Of a stretch of DNA of 64,000 nucleotides, positions 37,416 through 46,683 are shown piece by piece. The notes under the pieces are model-generated. The model did not search any database and had not been told where the DNA came from. It saw only the letters and a program-made list of their open reading frames with translations. How positions within the stretch are numbered: position 1 is the stretch's first letter; each line of letters opens with the position of its first letter. The translations under genes were made by a program, and so were the position numbers. The DNA comes from Paenibacillus xylanexedens (GTDB lineage: Bacteria; Bacillota; Bacilli; Paenibacillales; Paenibacillaceae): positions 434,001 through 498,000 of the forward strand of contig NZ_VEBF01000002.1 of the NCBI RefSeq assembly GCF_007676705.1, given 5' to 3'.

Positions 37416-38267
37416 ATGACTCGGGAAGTTCGAACTGTTGTATTTGATACTGATCTACAGCTGGAAGCTTATCAATTTGAAGGCATTATGCAGAAGTTTC
37501 CCAATCATTTTCATGACTATTATGTCATTGGATTTATTGAGCAAGGTAAGCGACACCTCGTCTGCAACAACGAAGAATACATTCTGAATAGTGGTGACAT
37601 GATTGTCTTTAATCCACATGATCCACATGCCTGCGAACAGGTCGATGGAAGAACCCTCGATTATCGCTGTATCAACATCCAGTCTGAAGTTATGCGAGAG
37701 TATGCGAAAGAGATTACTGGACAAGCTTACTTGCCACGATTTACCTCTCCCGTTCTCTACCAGAGTGAACTTGTTGGTTCCCTGCATGAGCTGCACCAGA
37801 TCATTCTGGAGGAGCAATCCGATTTTTGCAAAGAAGAATTATTACTCTTTCTGCTGGATCAATTGCTGAGAGATTATTCGGATGCTGAACCACCCGTTGC
37901 AACACAGGATGTTACTACTGAGATCAGACGCATATGTGATTACATAGAATCTCATTACATGGAAAGCATCTCGTTGAACGAGTTAGCCGACTTGACGGAG
38001 ATGAGCAAATATCACCTGCTGCGTTTATTCACTCGCCAGAAGGGGATATCACCTTACCGCTACTTGGAGACAATTCGTATTAATCAAGCCAAACGGCTGT
38101 TGGAACAAGGCCAGCTTCCGATTGAAGTGGCCGCACAGACGGGATTCAGTGATCAGAGCCACTTTACGAATTTTTTCAAAAAACTGATCGGCCTGACACC
38201 AAAGCAATATAGACGTATCTTCAATCATGATTCGGAGTTGAAACGAACCACCACTAACATCGTATGA
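37416..38267 (+). CDS. AraC-family regulator with cupin sensor domain
   Basis: A 283-residue regulator. The N-terminal cupin-like domain has [21 protein letters not shown] and [16 protein letters not shown], as in AraC-type sensors. Two C-terminal helix-turn-helices occupy about residues 180-275, ending with [29 protein letters not shown]. It overlaps the EamA transporter gene by four bases (ATGA), so it probably controls that exporter. GAAGG precedes the ATG. The inducer is unknown; cupin residues suggest a small metabolite. Confidence 0.92.
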   Translation: MTREVRTVVFDTDLQLEAYQFEGIMQKFPNHFHDYYVIGFIEQGKRHLVCNNEEYILNSGDMIVFNPHDPHACEQVDGRTLDYRCINIQSEVMREYAKEITGQAYLPRFTSPVLYQSELVGSLHELHQIILEEQSDFCKEELLLFLLDQLLRDYSDAEPPVATQDVTTEIRRICDYIESHYMESISLNELADLTEMSKYHLLRLFTRQKGISPYRYLETIRINQAKRLLEQGQLPIEVAAQTGFSDQSHFTNFFKKLIGLTPKQYRRIFNHDSELKRTTTNIV

Positions 38268-39193
38268 CAAGTCATCATAACAGCAATGCCGCTACCGGAC
38301 ATATGCTCGCCTTATTTACCATATTGATCTGGGGAACTACCTTTGTCTCGACGAAGGTTCTGTTGATTGATTTCACTCCTGTAGAAATATTATTTTTCCG
38401 TTTCCTGATCGGGTATTTGGTACTGTTATTGATCTATCCACGTTCACTGCGGATCGCCTCATTCAGAGAAGAATGGTTATTTATCGGAGCAGGACTATGT
38501 GGGGTGACGTTATATTTTCTTATTGAAAATATTGCTCTGGTGTACACAACCGCTTCCAACGTGGGTGTTATTGTCTCCATTGCCCCGTTCTTCACTGCCG
38601 TGCTCGCACACTTCTTCTTAGATGGTGAGAAGTTAACTCGCCGCTTCATTATCGGATTCGGGATTGCCTTGAGCGGCATCCTACTCATCGCACTGAACGG
38701 CAGTTTCATTCTGCAACTGAATCCGATAGGTGATCTGCTTGCTTTCATAGCACCTGCGGTATGGGCGATCTACTCTGTGCTAATGCGGAAAATTGGGGAG
38801 CTTCGCTATCACACCATTGGCGCGACTCGCAAAGTGTTCTTCTATGGCCTGATCTTCATGCTGCCAGCTCTATTCCTGTTTGAATTCCATTTGGAACTCG
38901 GACGCTTCACGAACATGACCAATCTTTCCAATTTTCTCTACCTCGGTCTGGGTGCCTCCGCGTTGTGTTTCGTGACCTGGAACCGGGCCGTGAATCTTCT
39001 CGGAGCTATCAAAACGAGTGTCTACATCTATCTGGTGCCTGTCATTACTGTCGCGTCATCTGCACTAATTCTTCAGGAACGGATAACCTGGGTGATTATA
39101 CTCGGGGCGTTCTTAACCCTATTTGGCTCTTACATTTCAGAGCGAAAAGGACACAAGCTTAACAACAAAAACACTAATCCGCATAGGGGTTAG
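38264..39193 (+). CDS. EamA-family (DMT) transporter
   Basis: A 309-residue membrane protein with two repeated EamA domains and about ten transmembrane helices (for example [17 protein letters not shown] at the front and the second-half [16 protein letters not shown]). DMT members export amino acids or metabolites. It overlaps the AraC-type gene by four bases, so the two are co-translated. A terminator forms at its end. The substrate is unknown. Confidence 0.9.
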   Translation: MTSHHNSNAATGHMLALFTILIWGTTFVSTKVLLIDFTPVEILFFRFLIGYLVLLLIYPRSLRIASFREEWLFIGAGLCGVTLYFLIENIALVYTTASNVGVIVSIAPFFTAVLAHFFLDGEKLTRRFIIGFGIALSGILLIALNGSFILQLNPIGDLLAFIAPAVWAIYSVLMRKIGELRYHTIGATRKVFFYGLIFMLPALFLFEFHLELGRFTNMTNLSNFLYLGLGASALCFVTWNRAVNLLGAIKTSVYIYLVPVITVASSALILQERITWVIILGAFLTLFGSYISERKGHKLNNKNTNPHRG

Positions 39194-39198
39194 TGTTT
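39168..39198. terminator. Terminator at the end of the EamA gene
   Basis: AAACACTAATCC and GGGGTTAGTGTTT pair around GCATA. The stem covers the EamA stop codon and serves the converging EamA and rluF genes. Confidence 0.7.
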
Positions 39199-39264
39199 GC
39201 TTCATTTTTTACTGATAAAACTGGACATCGTGGTTGACCAACGTTGACATGCAGCAGAAGTCAT

Positions 39265-39966
39265 TCATTTTATCTCATTTAATTGAGACAGCAGAATCTC
39301 CAGTTCCTCTTGCTCCAGATGACGCCATTGCCCCCGCTCCAGTTGATCCAGCGTAATATTCATAATTCGCACGCGCTCCAGCTTCAAGACTCGGTACCCC
39401 AAAGCTTTGCACATTCTGCGGATCTGCAGGTTGAGACCCTGTGTCAGAATAATACGAAATACATTGTCACTTTGCCTATACACTTCGCAGGGCTTGGTCA
39501 CTACGTCAAGAATTTCAACGCCTTTAGACATGGACTTTACAAATTCGTCGGTTACGGGTTTGTCTACAGTCACTACATATTCTTTATCATGATTATGCTC
39601 CGAACGCATCATCTTGTTCACAATGCCTCCGTCATTCGTAAGCAAAATCAACCCCTCAGATGCCTTATCCAGCCTGCCTATCGCAAATATGCGAGAAGGA
39701 TAATTCATATATTGAATGATGTTCCCCTCCACATGTTCTGCTGCTGTGCAGACAATACCGATGGGTTTGTTCAAAGCAATGTAGACAGGTTCGCTGTCAT
39801 TACGAGGAATCTGCTTGCCATCAATGAGTACCACATCGTGAGGTTCAACTACCGCCCCTTTTTCACATACCCTGCCATTGATCGTTATGCGTCCAGCTGC
39901 AATTAAACGGTTCGTTTCCCTGCGGGAGCAGAATCCCGTTTCACTTATGTATTTGTTAATTAACAT
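39265..39966 (-). CDS. rluF: 23S rRNA pseudouridine synthase RluF
   Basis: A 233-residue pseudouridine synthase of the RsuA/RluF group. An S4 RNA-binding domain (MLINKYISETGFCSRRETNRLI...) precedes the catalytic core, where the aspartate lies in GRLDKASEGLILLTNDG (family knowledge). LNLQIRRMCKALGYRVLKLERVRI is the usual KIRRM-type region. It makes pseudouridine in 23S rRNA near U2604. It is a single gene converging with the EamA gene. Confidence 0.92.
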   Translation of the reverse strand: MLINKYISETGFCSRRETNRLIAAGRITINGRVCEKGAVVEPHDVVLIDGKQIPRNDSEPVYIALNKPIGIVCTAAEHVEGNIIQYMNYPSRIFAIGRLDKASEGLILLTNDGGIVNKMMRSEHNHDKEYVVTVDKPVTDEFVKSMSKGVEILDVVTKPCEVYRQSDNVFRIILTQGLNLQIRRMCKALGYRVLKLERVRIMNITLDQLERGQWRHLEQEELEILLSQLNEIK

Positions 39967-40170
39967 ATGTCACCGCTTCTCATCTATAGTATTGCCACTG
40001 GTTCTTTGAGTGCTGGTACGTTCATTCGCTTCGTGCAATGAGTTAGTACCTTGTACTGATTTTCATTCCACATCATCTCATTTATACTGAAACGAAGCAA
40101 TGAATGGTTATATGAAGACACATACAACATTACATAGGAAAGCCAAAATACACTCTGAAAGGAGTCTCTC

Positions 40171-40803
40171 ATGTACAAAGTTACTCGATTTACAGTTGAC
40201 CCCAATGATCCAAACCAAGACTCTGGCATGTGGATTGGTGGAGAAACTGCATACGTTTCCGACTGGCCGCTCAACCCTGAGGGGCAGCCTTTACTGCATC
40301 TGTTCTCCATCAATTGCAATACACTTTCACAGCAGGTCCATATCCCTTCTTTACCACAAGATAAATATATCTCGGTCTTCTCGACCTACTCCGCCTCCGA
40401 ATACTTTCTGGATCAGGTAACCTATACGGGAGATGAGCTGGAATGGAACGAGAATATTCTCGCCGGATGCACTTATGTCTCGGTATCTTCGCATCCACTA
40501 ACTTCCGTATGTCCCGTTCCACCCATTCCGTTAAGCGGCATACGTTTGATTGAAACGGAGTTAGACGATCAGGAGTTCCCTGCATTTTCATTTTTCTCTC
40601 CCACTTTACCAAACGGTGTGAAAGGAATTGACCATTTGGTAGAGGAACATCAACTGGTGTGTCAAATATATTCCGGAGATTTTCCTGATCCTTATCGGGA
40701 TATATTGGGTCTTCCCGATGCAAACGGTTATTTATTTTTGCGAAGTGGTCCCGCGTCTGCTCACGCACCATTCGATGGAATTTTCTTTGTACAGACTGCT
40801 TAA
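40171..40803 (+). CDS. DUF1963/YwqG-like protein
   Basis: A 210-residue protein not recognised with certainty. MWIGGETAYVSDWPLNPEGQPLLHLFSINCN followed by PQDKYISVFSTYS and HLVCQIYSGDF near the end recalls DUF1963 (YwqG) proteins, which have a similar beta-rich core. Function is unknown. GAAAGGAG precedes the ATG. A strong terminator follows. It shares no obvious operon with neighbours; the MFS gene lies 342 bp downstream behind its own promoter-like region. Confidence 0.7.
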   Translation: MYKVTRFTVDPNDPNQDSGMWIGGETAYVSDWPLNPEGQPLLHLFSINCNTLSQQVHIPSLPQDKYISVFSTYSASEYFLDQVTYTGDELEWNENILAGCTYVSVSSHPLTSVCPVPPIPLSGIRLIETELDDQEFPAFSFFSPTLPNGVKGIDHLVEEHQLVCQIYSGDFPDPYRDILGLPDANGYLFLRSGPASAHAPFDGIFFVQTA

Positions 40804-41145
40804 TGGCGATACGTTGAAGTCAGGTATCATCATATAGAACGGCTAATCAGAACGTTTCCCGTCTACTCAGACAGGGAACGTTTTTTATATATGCACGTTT
40901 TACTATCCTCGATCAATACAAATGCCAAACACTGTTAAAAGGTCATATGTATTGGATCATATCTATCCTTTCGACACGAAATCGTTTTAGAAAAAACTTA
41001 TCACGAGAAATATTTCCACCCATCAAAATTTAACATTATTTTACAACAAAAAGCATGTACATTTGCACAATTATGGTATAAGTTATATATGAAATAAACA
41101 TTAATTACATAATATAAAATTTTTATCCAACTAGGAGGCAGGCTT
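40804..41145. other. Terminator and promoter region before the MFS gene
   Basis: This 342-bp gap holds a terminator (40851-40883: AACGTTTCCCGTCT with AGACAGGGAACGTT, then T6) and an AT-rich upstream part. TTGCAC and TATATG about 17 bases apart (from about 41069) form a possible promoter for the MFS cluster. Confidence 0.5.
40851..40888 (+). terminator. Terminator after the DUF1963-like gene
   Basis: Fourteen-base arms (40851-40864 and 40870-40883) pair with two mismatches, and six T residues follow. Confidence 0.85.
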
Positions 41146-42354
41146 TTGAAAAGAATATTCGCTCTAAGCTGCGGTTTTTATCTGTTAATCGGCATAACCA
41201 GCGTTGTGCTAGGTGCACTTCTCCCTGTTTTATTGTCACATTATGAGCGCGGTTACAGTGATGGCGGATTTTTGTTATTTCTGCAGTTTCTTGGATTTCT
41301 TGTCGGTGTAATTGTAGCTCCTGCCCTGACAGCCCGTATCGGAAGAAAAGCTATGCTGACCCTTGCTCTGATCTGTATTGTAGCCGCCTATACATTACTC
41401 GGTTTTTTGCCATCCTGGCCTGTAGTTCTTCTACTCACGATTATTGTAGGTTTCGGTTCAGGTATTATCGAACCCTCTGTAGGTGCATTCACGATCGAAT
41501 TCGCTGAGAATCAAAAGGCGGTCGCCATGTCCAAGCTGGATGTCTTCTTTGCTCTTGGAGCACTTCTCATCCCGGCTGTCGCTGCTTTATTTATCTGGAT
41601 GGATCTGTGGCATCTTACTTTTTATACGGTGGCCGTGTTGTCACTGGTTCTCATGATGCTGTGGATCACTATGCCCCGGCCAGCCGCACTGTATCTGGAA
41701 CAGGCTGGCGAGAATACAGTGGCACATGCAGCAGGTAAAGCCCGATATTCGAGAAAACATCTGGGTCTGCTGACGATCTTCGTCATCTTCTTTTTCATCT
41801 ACATGGGATTGGAACTGGGATTGATGAACTTCCTGCCCTCCATTCTCGTAGAACGACTTCAACTTCAGGAATCTGTCGCATCGCTGAGTGTCTCCATCCT
41901 GTGGATTGCGATGATCATCGGTCGTCTTTTCTCCGGGAAAATAGCGGAAGCCGTCAACTATATGCCTTTCCTGATCTGGAGTACCATCGGCACGTTTTTG
42001 TTCACAGTCGCTATGGTATTTGTAACTGGACAATGGGCAACGTATGTGCTCATCTTCGGAACCGGTCTGTTCATGTCAGGGCTGTTCTGTATCGCACTGG
42101 TCTATGCAAATGTTCTGATTCCCGGTATGACCGAGCGGACAACCAGTATCCTGATCGCATCGGGTGGTATTGGAGGTGCCATCTTGCAGTATGTGACTGG
42201 ATGGAGTATGAGCACAGGGCCTGTCGTGAATACTATCTGGATTTTGGCCGGATTCTGTCTGATCCTGCTGCTCACATTGATGGTCTCTCATCTATGGACT
42301 GTAAAAAACAATGCAGTACGTACTGCTCTCGCACAACATAGCAAGGAAATGTAA
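41146..42354 (+). CDS. GlcP-like MFS transporter
   Basis: A 402-residue major facilitator with twelve membrane helices. The front half, with FLLFLQFLGFLVGVIVAP, MLTLALICIV, GFGSGIIEPSVGAFTI and AMSKLDVFFALGALLIPA, closely follows the order of features I remember in B. subtilis GlcP, a glucose/mannose symporter of the FGHS group that is encoded with the kanosamine genes ntdABC. It may import the sugar precursor or export the product. The TTG start has TAGGAGG seven bases upstream. It leads a cluster with aminotransferase, dehydrogenase and phosphatase genes. Confidence 0.85.
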   Translation: MKRIFALSCGFYLLIGITSVVLGALLPVLLSHYERGYSDGGFLLFLQFLGFLVGVIVAPALTARIGRKAMLTLALICIVAAYTLLGFLPSWPVVLLLTIIVGFGSGIIEPSVGAFTIEFAENQKAVAMSKLDVFFALGALLIPAVAALFIWMDLWHLTFYTVAVLSLVLMMLWITMPRPAALYLEQAGENTVAHAAGKARYSRKHLGLLTIFVIFFFIYMGLELGLMNFLPSILVERLQLQESVASLSVSILWIAMIIGRLFSGKIAEAVNYMPFLIWSTIGTFLFTVAMVFVTGQWATYVLIFGTGLFMSGLFCIALVYANVLIPGMTERTTSILIASGGIGGAILQYVTGWSMSTGPVVNTIWILAGFCLILLLTLMVSHLWTVKNNAVRTALAQHSKEM

Positions 42355-42447
42355 ACATCCTTTCTTAAGGGAGGTGATGCCCGCATCATCCGGAATTTTT
42401 GTTGAGCTTCGTTCGAGCTAGTACACCATTATATTGGAGGAAATCGT

Positions 42448-43686
42448 ATGCAAACTTTAACCAACAACCGCTTCATAGCCGGAAAAGGGATTAAGTTGAT
42501 TGACGATTCAGGTGTTGAATACCTGGATGGCGTGTCGGGCACGTTCAATCTGTCACTGGGCTATAATCACCCACATGTTGTCAGCAAAATTCAGGAACAA
42601 GTCGGCAATCTGACGCATATGTCTTCCTCCTTCACCGAACCGTACGTAAATGAAGTACTTGATCACTTAATCGAATATGCTCCAAACGACATTAATGCCG
42701 GATGGATGCGGGATATCACCGGTTCAACTGCAAACGAATGTGCAACCAAAATTGCACAGAAGTATACAGAATCGACAGACATCATCAGCCTGTATCTGTC
42801 CCATCATGGACAGACCCAATTTGCCACCGGGATTTCGGGAAATGCCTTCCGGCGGAAACGGTTCCCCAATTCAGCTGTGGCTAACGCTGTCCATGTACCT
42901 GCCCCATACTGTTATCGCTGCCCATTTAAATCCTCAAATGGATACTGCGGCTATCAATGCGTTGAAGCTATATCTGATGCGATAGAATATGCAAGTTCCG
43001 GCTCAGTCGCCTGCATGATCATCGAACCTATTCTCGGGAATGGCGGCAATATCATTCCTCCTGCCGGATATTTCAAACGTCTGCGAAAACTGTGTGATGA
43101 GTACAATATTATTCTCATTGCTGACGAAGTACAGACCGGAATCGGTCGTACCGGAACCATGTTCGCCAGCGAACTGTTTGATATCCAGCCTGATATGATT
43201 ACCCTTGCGAAAGGTCTTGGCGGTATCGGCGTACCTGTTGCTGCGGTATTAATGCAATCCCGGCTGAATGTGCTCGAAAAGCACGAACACTCCTTCACCT
43301 CAGGAAGCAATCTGATCTCCGTAACCGCTGCCAAATCCACCTTGGAAGTCGTATCCGAACCCGGATTCCTGGATGCGGTGAAACGCAAAGGTGAAATTTT
43401 GGGTGAATTGCTGCATGAATTGGCTATAAAATACCCAAGTATCGGTGAATCTCGTGGTGTCGGGTTAATGTGGGGGTTGGAGATCGTAGGTGACGGTAAT
43501 GAACCGGATACGCTAAAAACCAATGCCATTGTTGACCGCGCTTTTACAGATGAGCATCTGATCTTGAGAAGTTCAAGATATGGCTTCGGCAACGTTGTTA
43601 AGGTCCGGCCTTCCCTTACCACAACCGAAGACGAACTGGTTGAGATTGTAGAGCGGCTGGATTCAGTGCTTGCCACCGTTCATTAG
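42448..43686 (+). CDS. Class III PLP-dependent aminotransferase
   Basis: A 412-residue fold-type I aminotransferase. The PLP lysine is K255 in TLAKGLGG, and D226 in IADEVQTGIGRTG contacts the cofactor nitrogen. GSTANECATKIA and PYCYRCPF...CGYQC are typical of the AGXT2/dialkylglycine decarboxylase-like branch. The amino acceptor cannot be deduced; relatives act on keto acids, aldehydes or phosphorylated amino alcohols. It has its own ribosome site (TTGGAGGAAA) and follows the MFS gene by 93 bases. A repeat region separates it from the dehydrogenase gene. Confidence 0.92.
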   Translation: MQTLTNNRFIAGKGIKLIDDSGVEYLDGVSGTFNLSLGYNHPHVVSKIQEQVGNLTHMSSSFTEPYVNEVLDHLIEYAPNDINAGWMRDITGSTANECATKIAQKYTESTDIISLYLSHHGQTQFATGISGNAFRRKRFPNSAVANAVHVPAPYCYRCPFKSSNGYCGYQCVEAISDAIEYASSGSVACMIIEPILGNGGNIIPPAGYFKRLRKLCDEYNIILIADEVQTGIGRTGTMFASELFDIQPDMITLAKGLGGIGVPVAAVLMQSRLNVLEKHEHSFTSGSNLISVTAAKSTLEVVSEPGFLDAVKRKGEILGELLHELAIKYPSIGESRGVGLMWGLEIVGDGNEPDTLKTNAIVDRAFTDEHLILRSSRYGFGNVVKVRPSLTTTEDELVEIVERLDSVLATVH

Positions 43687-43787
43687 TGAGTAATTCATAT
43701 TACACTCGAACACTACGCAAACAGAACAACCTTTCGATCGCTGTTATCCCCGGATTTTTTTGATTCCCCTTTTCCCAAGGGAAAAAC

Positions 43788-43880
43788 CCGTTGATAGCGT
43801 ATGCTTCCGAAGCAGCTTTCTTTCAGAAAGCTTTGAGGCGAACGCTTCGCTTCTCCAGAATCGATTTCGTCCCTTCACTA
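43788..43880. repeat. Hairpin-rich intergenic repeat
   Basis: Three perfect hairpins stand in series: TGCTTC/GAAGCA (43802-43814), AGCTTTC/GAAAGCT (43814-43832) and GCGAA/TTCGC (43838-43850). A conserved-looking tail, CTCCAGAATCGATTTCGTCC, follows. I remember similar segments in other Paenibacillus genomes, but only one copy is here. It has no ORF. It lies between the aminotransferase and dehydrogenase genes. Confidence 0.55.
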
Positions 43881-43957
43881 CTTTCGTATCTTGTCAAAAA
43901 CTGTTTTAAGATGAATCGCTATATTTATATTTTATATAATTATAAGGAGGTTATACC

Positions 43958-45007
43958 ATGCTTGCATTGGTATACAAATCGGCTTGGGATGTGGCACTTG
44001 AGGAACGGCCTGTTCCGGAAATCACGAGAGATAATCAGGTGTTGGTTCGTATTCGGGCGACAGGCGTATGCGGTACCGATCTCGGTATTGTCAGCGGCAA
44101 ATATCATGCGGTTCCTTCTGTCATTCTCGGTCATGAGTCTGCCGGGGAAGTCATTGATGTTGGCTCTGCGGTAACGACATTACAACCGGGCGACCGTGTT
44201 GTGATCGACCCTACCTACTATTGCGGACAATGTGACATGTGCAGAACAGGCAGACAAAATCATTGCACACACAAGTCTGTTACCGAGACAGGTGTGAGTG
44301 CTGACGGAACATTTACAGATTATTATGTGACCGAGGATCGTTTTTTGTACAAATTGAAGGATCATGTGAGCTATGAGGAAGCGACTTTGACGGAACCGCT
44401 CAGCTGTATGCTGACGGGGATTAATCAGATTCATTTACTGCCGAATTTCAGAACGATCATCCTCGGCGCAGGCCCGATTGGCATTCTGTACAGCTACGCG
44501 CTCGCTTCCAAAGGGGTTACCGGCTGTCTGGTCGACATCTCCGAAGAACGCTTAGCCATTGCCGGTTCCATTGCACCAGACCGTTGGGAGGTTCATTCAT
44601 CCTTCGAAAATGCAATAGATTCGCTGTCACCAGCAACCCATCAGGTTGATATGATCGTGGATACGACAGGTGTTGTGGGCACACAAGTGCTTTCCCAGCT
44701 CGCCAGCGGAGGTTACCTGATGCTGGTTGGTCTGAGAGATGGAAACACATCATTCAATCCCAAGGAAGTTGTGGACCGCAGTCTGAAAATTATTGGTTCC
44801 ATCGATTCTCTGGGGACATTTGCTACCGCACATTATATGATTGAACAAGGGATTATTCCGGCAAAAAAAATCATAACCCACTCCTTCCCGCTGGAGGATT
44901 ACGAAGAGGCATTCCGCACACTTGGCTGCGATATTCAGGGACGCACACTTCAAGCCTCTTCACATGCCATTAAAGTTGTGCTGCAATCCAGCGGTTCCAG
45001 TTTCTAA
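43958..45007 (+). CDS. Zinc-dependent medium-chain alcohol dehydrogenase
   Basis: A 349-residue MDR dehydrogenase. Catalytic zinc ligands are C38 (GVCGTD) and H59 with E60 (GHE); the structural zinc site has C89, C92, C95 and C103. The nucleotide-binding glycines are in ILGAGPIGILYSY. It resembles sorbitol, threonine or 2-deoxy-scyllo-inosamine dehydrogenases, which oxidise polyol or amino-polyol groups. AAGGAGG is seven bases before the ATG. In the cluster it could make a keto group for the aminotransferase (inference). Confidence 0.92.
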   Translation: MLALVYKSAWDVALEERPVPEITRDNQVLVRIRATGVCGTDLGIVSGKYHAVPSVILGHESAGEVIDVGSAVTTLQPGDRVVIDPTYYCGQCDMCRTGRQNHCTHKSVTETGVSADGTFTDYYVTEDRFLYKLKDHVSYEEATLTEPLSCMLTGINQIHLLPNFRTIILGAGPIGILYSYALASKGVTGCLVDISEERLAIAGSIAPDRWEVHSSFENAIDSLSPATHQVDMIVDTTGVVGTQVLSQLASGGYLMLVGLRDGNTSFNPKEVVDRSLKIIGSIDSLGTFATAHYMIEQGIIPAKKIITHSFPLEDYEEAFRTLGCDIQGRTLQASSHAIKVVLQSSGSSF

Positions 45008-45078
45008 AGTGGAAGGTTAACCATGAATGGATTATATTAGAGATATATGTTTACACAATCCCGGAGGAGGAATACAAC

Positions 45079-45816
45079 ATGGCAGCAAACAAAGAATCTA
45101 ACGGACTGGGAGCGCCCAATGATGACATCATTCAAGCGGTCATTTTTGACATGGATGGTGTACTGATTGACAGCGAACCGATTTATTTCGAGATTGAGCG
45201 CAGCTCTTTTGCCCATTTTGGAGCAAGAGTGCCTGATGAAGAACACCATACCTATGTTGGAGTTACATTGGAATCCATGTGGCAGCAAGTATTGGACAAG
45301 CATCAGCTGACAGTTACGCTGGAAGAAATATTTGCTTATCATCAGCATAATGTGATGCAAACCATGCTTGCCCATCCGAATCTGACGGCAATGCCTTCCG
45401 TGGAACGCTGGTTAAGCTGGCTGCATGAGCAACACGTACCAATAGCCGTTGCTTCTTCCTCTCCACGTGCACTGATTGATTTGATTATGGACAAAACCGG
45501 ACTTGGACAATACTTTGAGGTGCGAATGACAGGTGAGGAAGTTACGAACGGCAAGCCGGCACCAGATATTTTCCTGACCACAGCTGAAATGATTGGTGCA
45601 TCCCCTTCGAATTGTCTGGTGATCGAGGACTCGCGCAATGGTGTTCAGGCCGCCAAAAGCGCAGGCATGCGCTGCATCGGATATCGCAATCCGGGATCAG
45701 GCAATCAGGACTTGTCCAAAGCCGATCTTCAGATTTCCAGTTACGATGAGTTATGGACATTGAAGGATACACTGCCCTTTGAAGGCAGATTGCCAAGTTT
45801 GTCAAAGTTTCGCTGA
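45079..45816 (+). CDS. HAD-IA family phosphatase, beta-phosphoglucomutase-like
   Basis: A 245-residue HAD hydrolase with motif I FDMDGVLIDSEP, motif II VASSS, a lysine in GKPAPDIF and motif IV VIEDSRNGVQAA; the cap is of the helical C1 type. These are marks of sugar-phosphate phosphatases or mutases. GGAGGAGG lies before the ATG. It ends the MFS-aminotransferase-dehydrogenase cluster 71 bases after the dehydrogenase. Dephosphorylation of an amino-sugar phosphate is a plausible role (inference). Confidence 0.88.
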   Translation: MAANKESNGLGAPNDDIIQAVIFDMDGVLIDSEPIYFEIERSSFAHFGARVPDEEHHTYVGVTLESMWQQVLDKHQLTVTLEEIFAYHQHNVMQTMLAHPNLTAMPSVERWLSWLHEQHVPIAVASSSPRALIDLIMDKTGLGQYFEVRMTGEEVTNGKPAPDIFLTTAEMIGASPSNCLVIEDSRNGVQAAKSAGMRCIGYRNPGSGNQDLSKADLQISSYDELWTLKDTLPFEGRLPSLSKFR

Positions 45817-45867
45817 GAAGATCGTAATAAAAAGATCGTAATTTCGGAATGAGTATTTAGAATAAAA

Positions 45868-45918
45868 CAACCCAAACGGCTTCAATTCATTCGAATTGGA
45901 GCTGTTTGGGTTTTGCTT
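45868..45918. terminator. Bidirectional terminator between HAD gene and yjfB-like gene
   Basis: AACCCAAACGGCTTCAATTC pairs with GAATTGGAGCTGTTTGGGTT around ATTC, with T-rich ends on the plus side and A-rich on the other. It suits both converging genes. Confidence 0.8.
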
Positions 45919-45960
45919 GCTGCAATGGGTGTTACATGAGGACACATGCTGTAATTTCAA

Positions 45961-46143
45961 CTAAACTGAAAGATCGAGACTTCCACCCAGATTGGGATGA
46001 GGAGCAGGCACTGACTTCAACATTTCCGCCATCTGCTGGCCTTGCTGCTGTGCCATGTCTTTCGTAATCGACATCACTTGCAAGCTTGCCGACTGCACTA
46101 CTGAAGCTTGGCTCATTGCCATTGATAATGCTGCAATATCCAT
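45961..46143 (-). CDS. YjfB-family putative motility protein
   Basis: A 60-residue protein with the YjfB pattern MDIAALSMAMSQASVVQSASLQVMSITKDM and a Met/Gln-rich end. Members are small and often linked to motility, but no function is established. The ATG at 46143 has AAGGAG; a frame six codons longer is less likely. It is followed on the minus strand by the bidirectional terminator. Confidence 0.8.
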   Translation of the reverse strand: MDIAALSMAMSQASVVQSASLQVMSITKDMAQQQGQQMAEMLKSVPAPHPNLGGSLDLSV

Positions 46144-46499
46144 GTTCTGCACTCCTTTCACTTTCTGATTACATAGATGTACTTATTATATATCGGTCAG
46201 AAGAGAGGAATTGTTAAAAGGTCGATCAAAATGTATACGGAAATCCATTCCATTCAATCATAACCGCCCTCAGCTTCAGGCAGTTCCTTGTAGGCTTTTT
46301 TCGTTTCAACGATCTGTTGAATGAACTTCCGCAAGTTCAATAGCTGATCTGCCTCGTTGGAGCATCTTCCATGTATCAACTTTATATTTCATGCATTTCG
46401 ACAACCAGCAACTAATAAATTGCTTGTTTGCAAAATTCACATTAAACTTTCATTGGGAGTTATGCAATAATAAAGTCAAAAGGAGGGTCATCTATATCT
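46144..46499. other. Gap between yjfB-like gene and 32-residue ORF
   Basis: This 356-bp gap contains the yjfB-like upstream region, the possible 41-residue remnant and an AT-rich stretch before the small ORF at 46500. Nothing else was recognised. Confidence 0.45.
46258..46380 (-). CDS. Possible 41-residue small ORF or gene remnant
   Basis: A short frame that ends EADQLLNLRKFIQQIVE...KELPEAEGGYD. Its composition is protein-like, and in the frame next to it another short ORF begins MKYKVDTWKMLQRG. The two together could be one gene split by a frameshift. A TTG is the only start for the 3' frame, and no ribosome site was found. It lies between the yjfB-like and 73-residue genes. Confidence 0.3.
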
Positions 46500-46598
46500 A
46501 TGAACGGGAAAAAATTCGTGATTCTTTTTGGGCTCCTTGTTGGCCTCTGTGTTGGAACATTTAGTGCTGTTCTTTACTGGATCTTGTCTGTAGTCTGA
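46500..46598 (+). CDS. Small membrane protein, 32 residues
   Basis: A short ORF beginning MNGKKFVILFGLLVGLCVGT and ending VLYWILSVV. It is one membrane span with a basic front. AGGAGGG occurs 13 bases before the ATG, longer than usual. It is not recognised and could be a small-peptide gene; alone on the plus strand between minus-strand genes. Confidence 0.45.
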   Translation: MNGKKFVILFGLLVGLCVGTFSAVLYWILSVV

Positions 46599-46683
46599 GT
46601 ACTATGCAAATAGACACCTCCATTGAGGAGATGCCTGTCTCGTTCTGATCTGATCATTCAAGACTCACGATTCTAATTATCAC

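Noticed and set aside
39283..39906. 207-codon plus-strand frame over rluF
   Set aside because: Antisense to rluF, with no ribosome site and Phe/His-rich composition.
43758..43790. TTTCCCAAGGGAAA hairpin as terminator after the aminotransferase gene
   Set aside because: The stem is short and the T-run precedes rather than follows it on the plus strand, so it would not end plus-strand transcripts.
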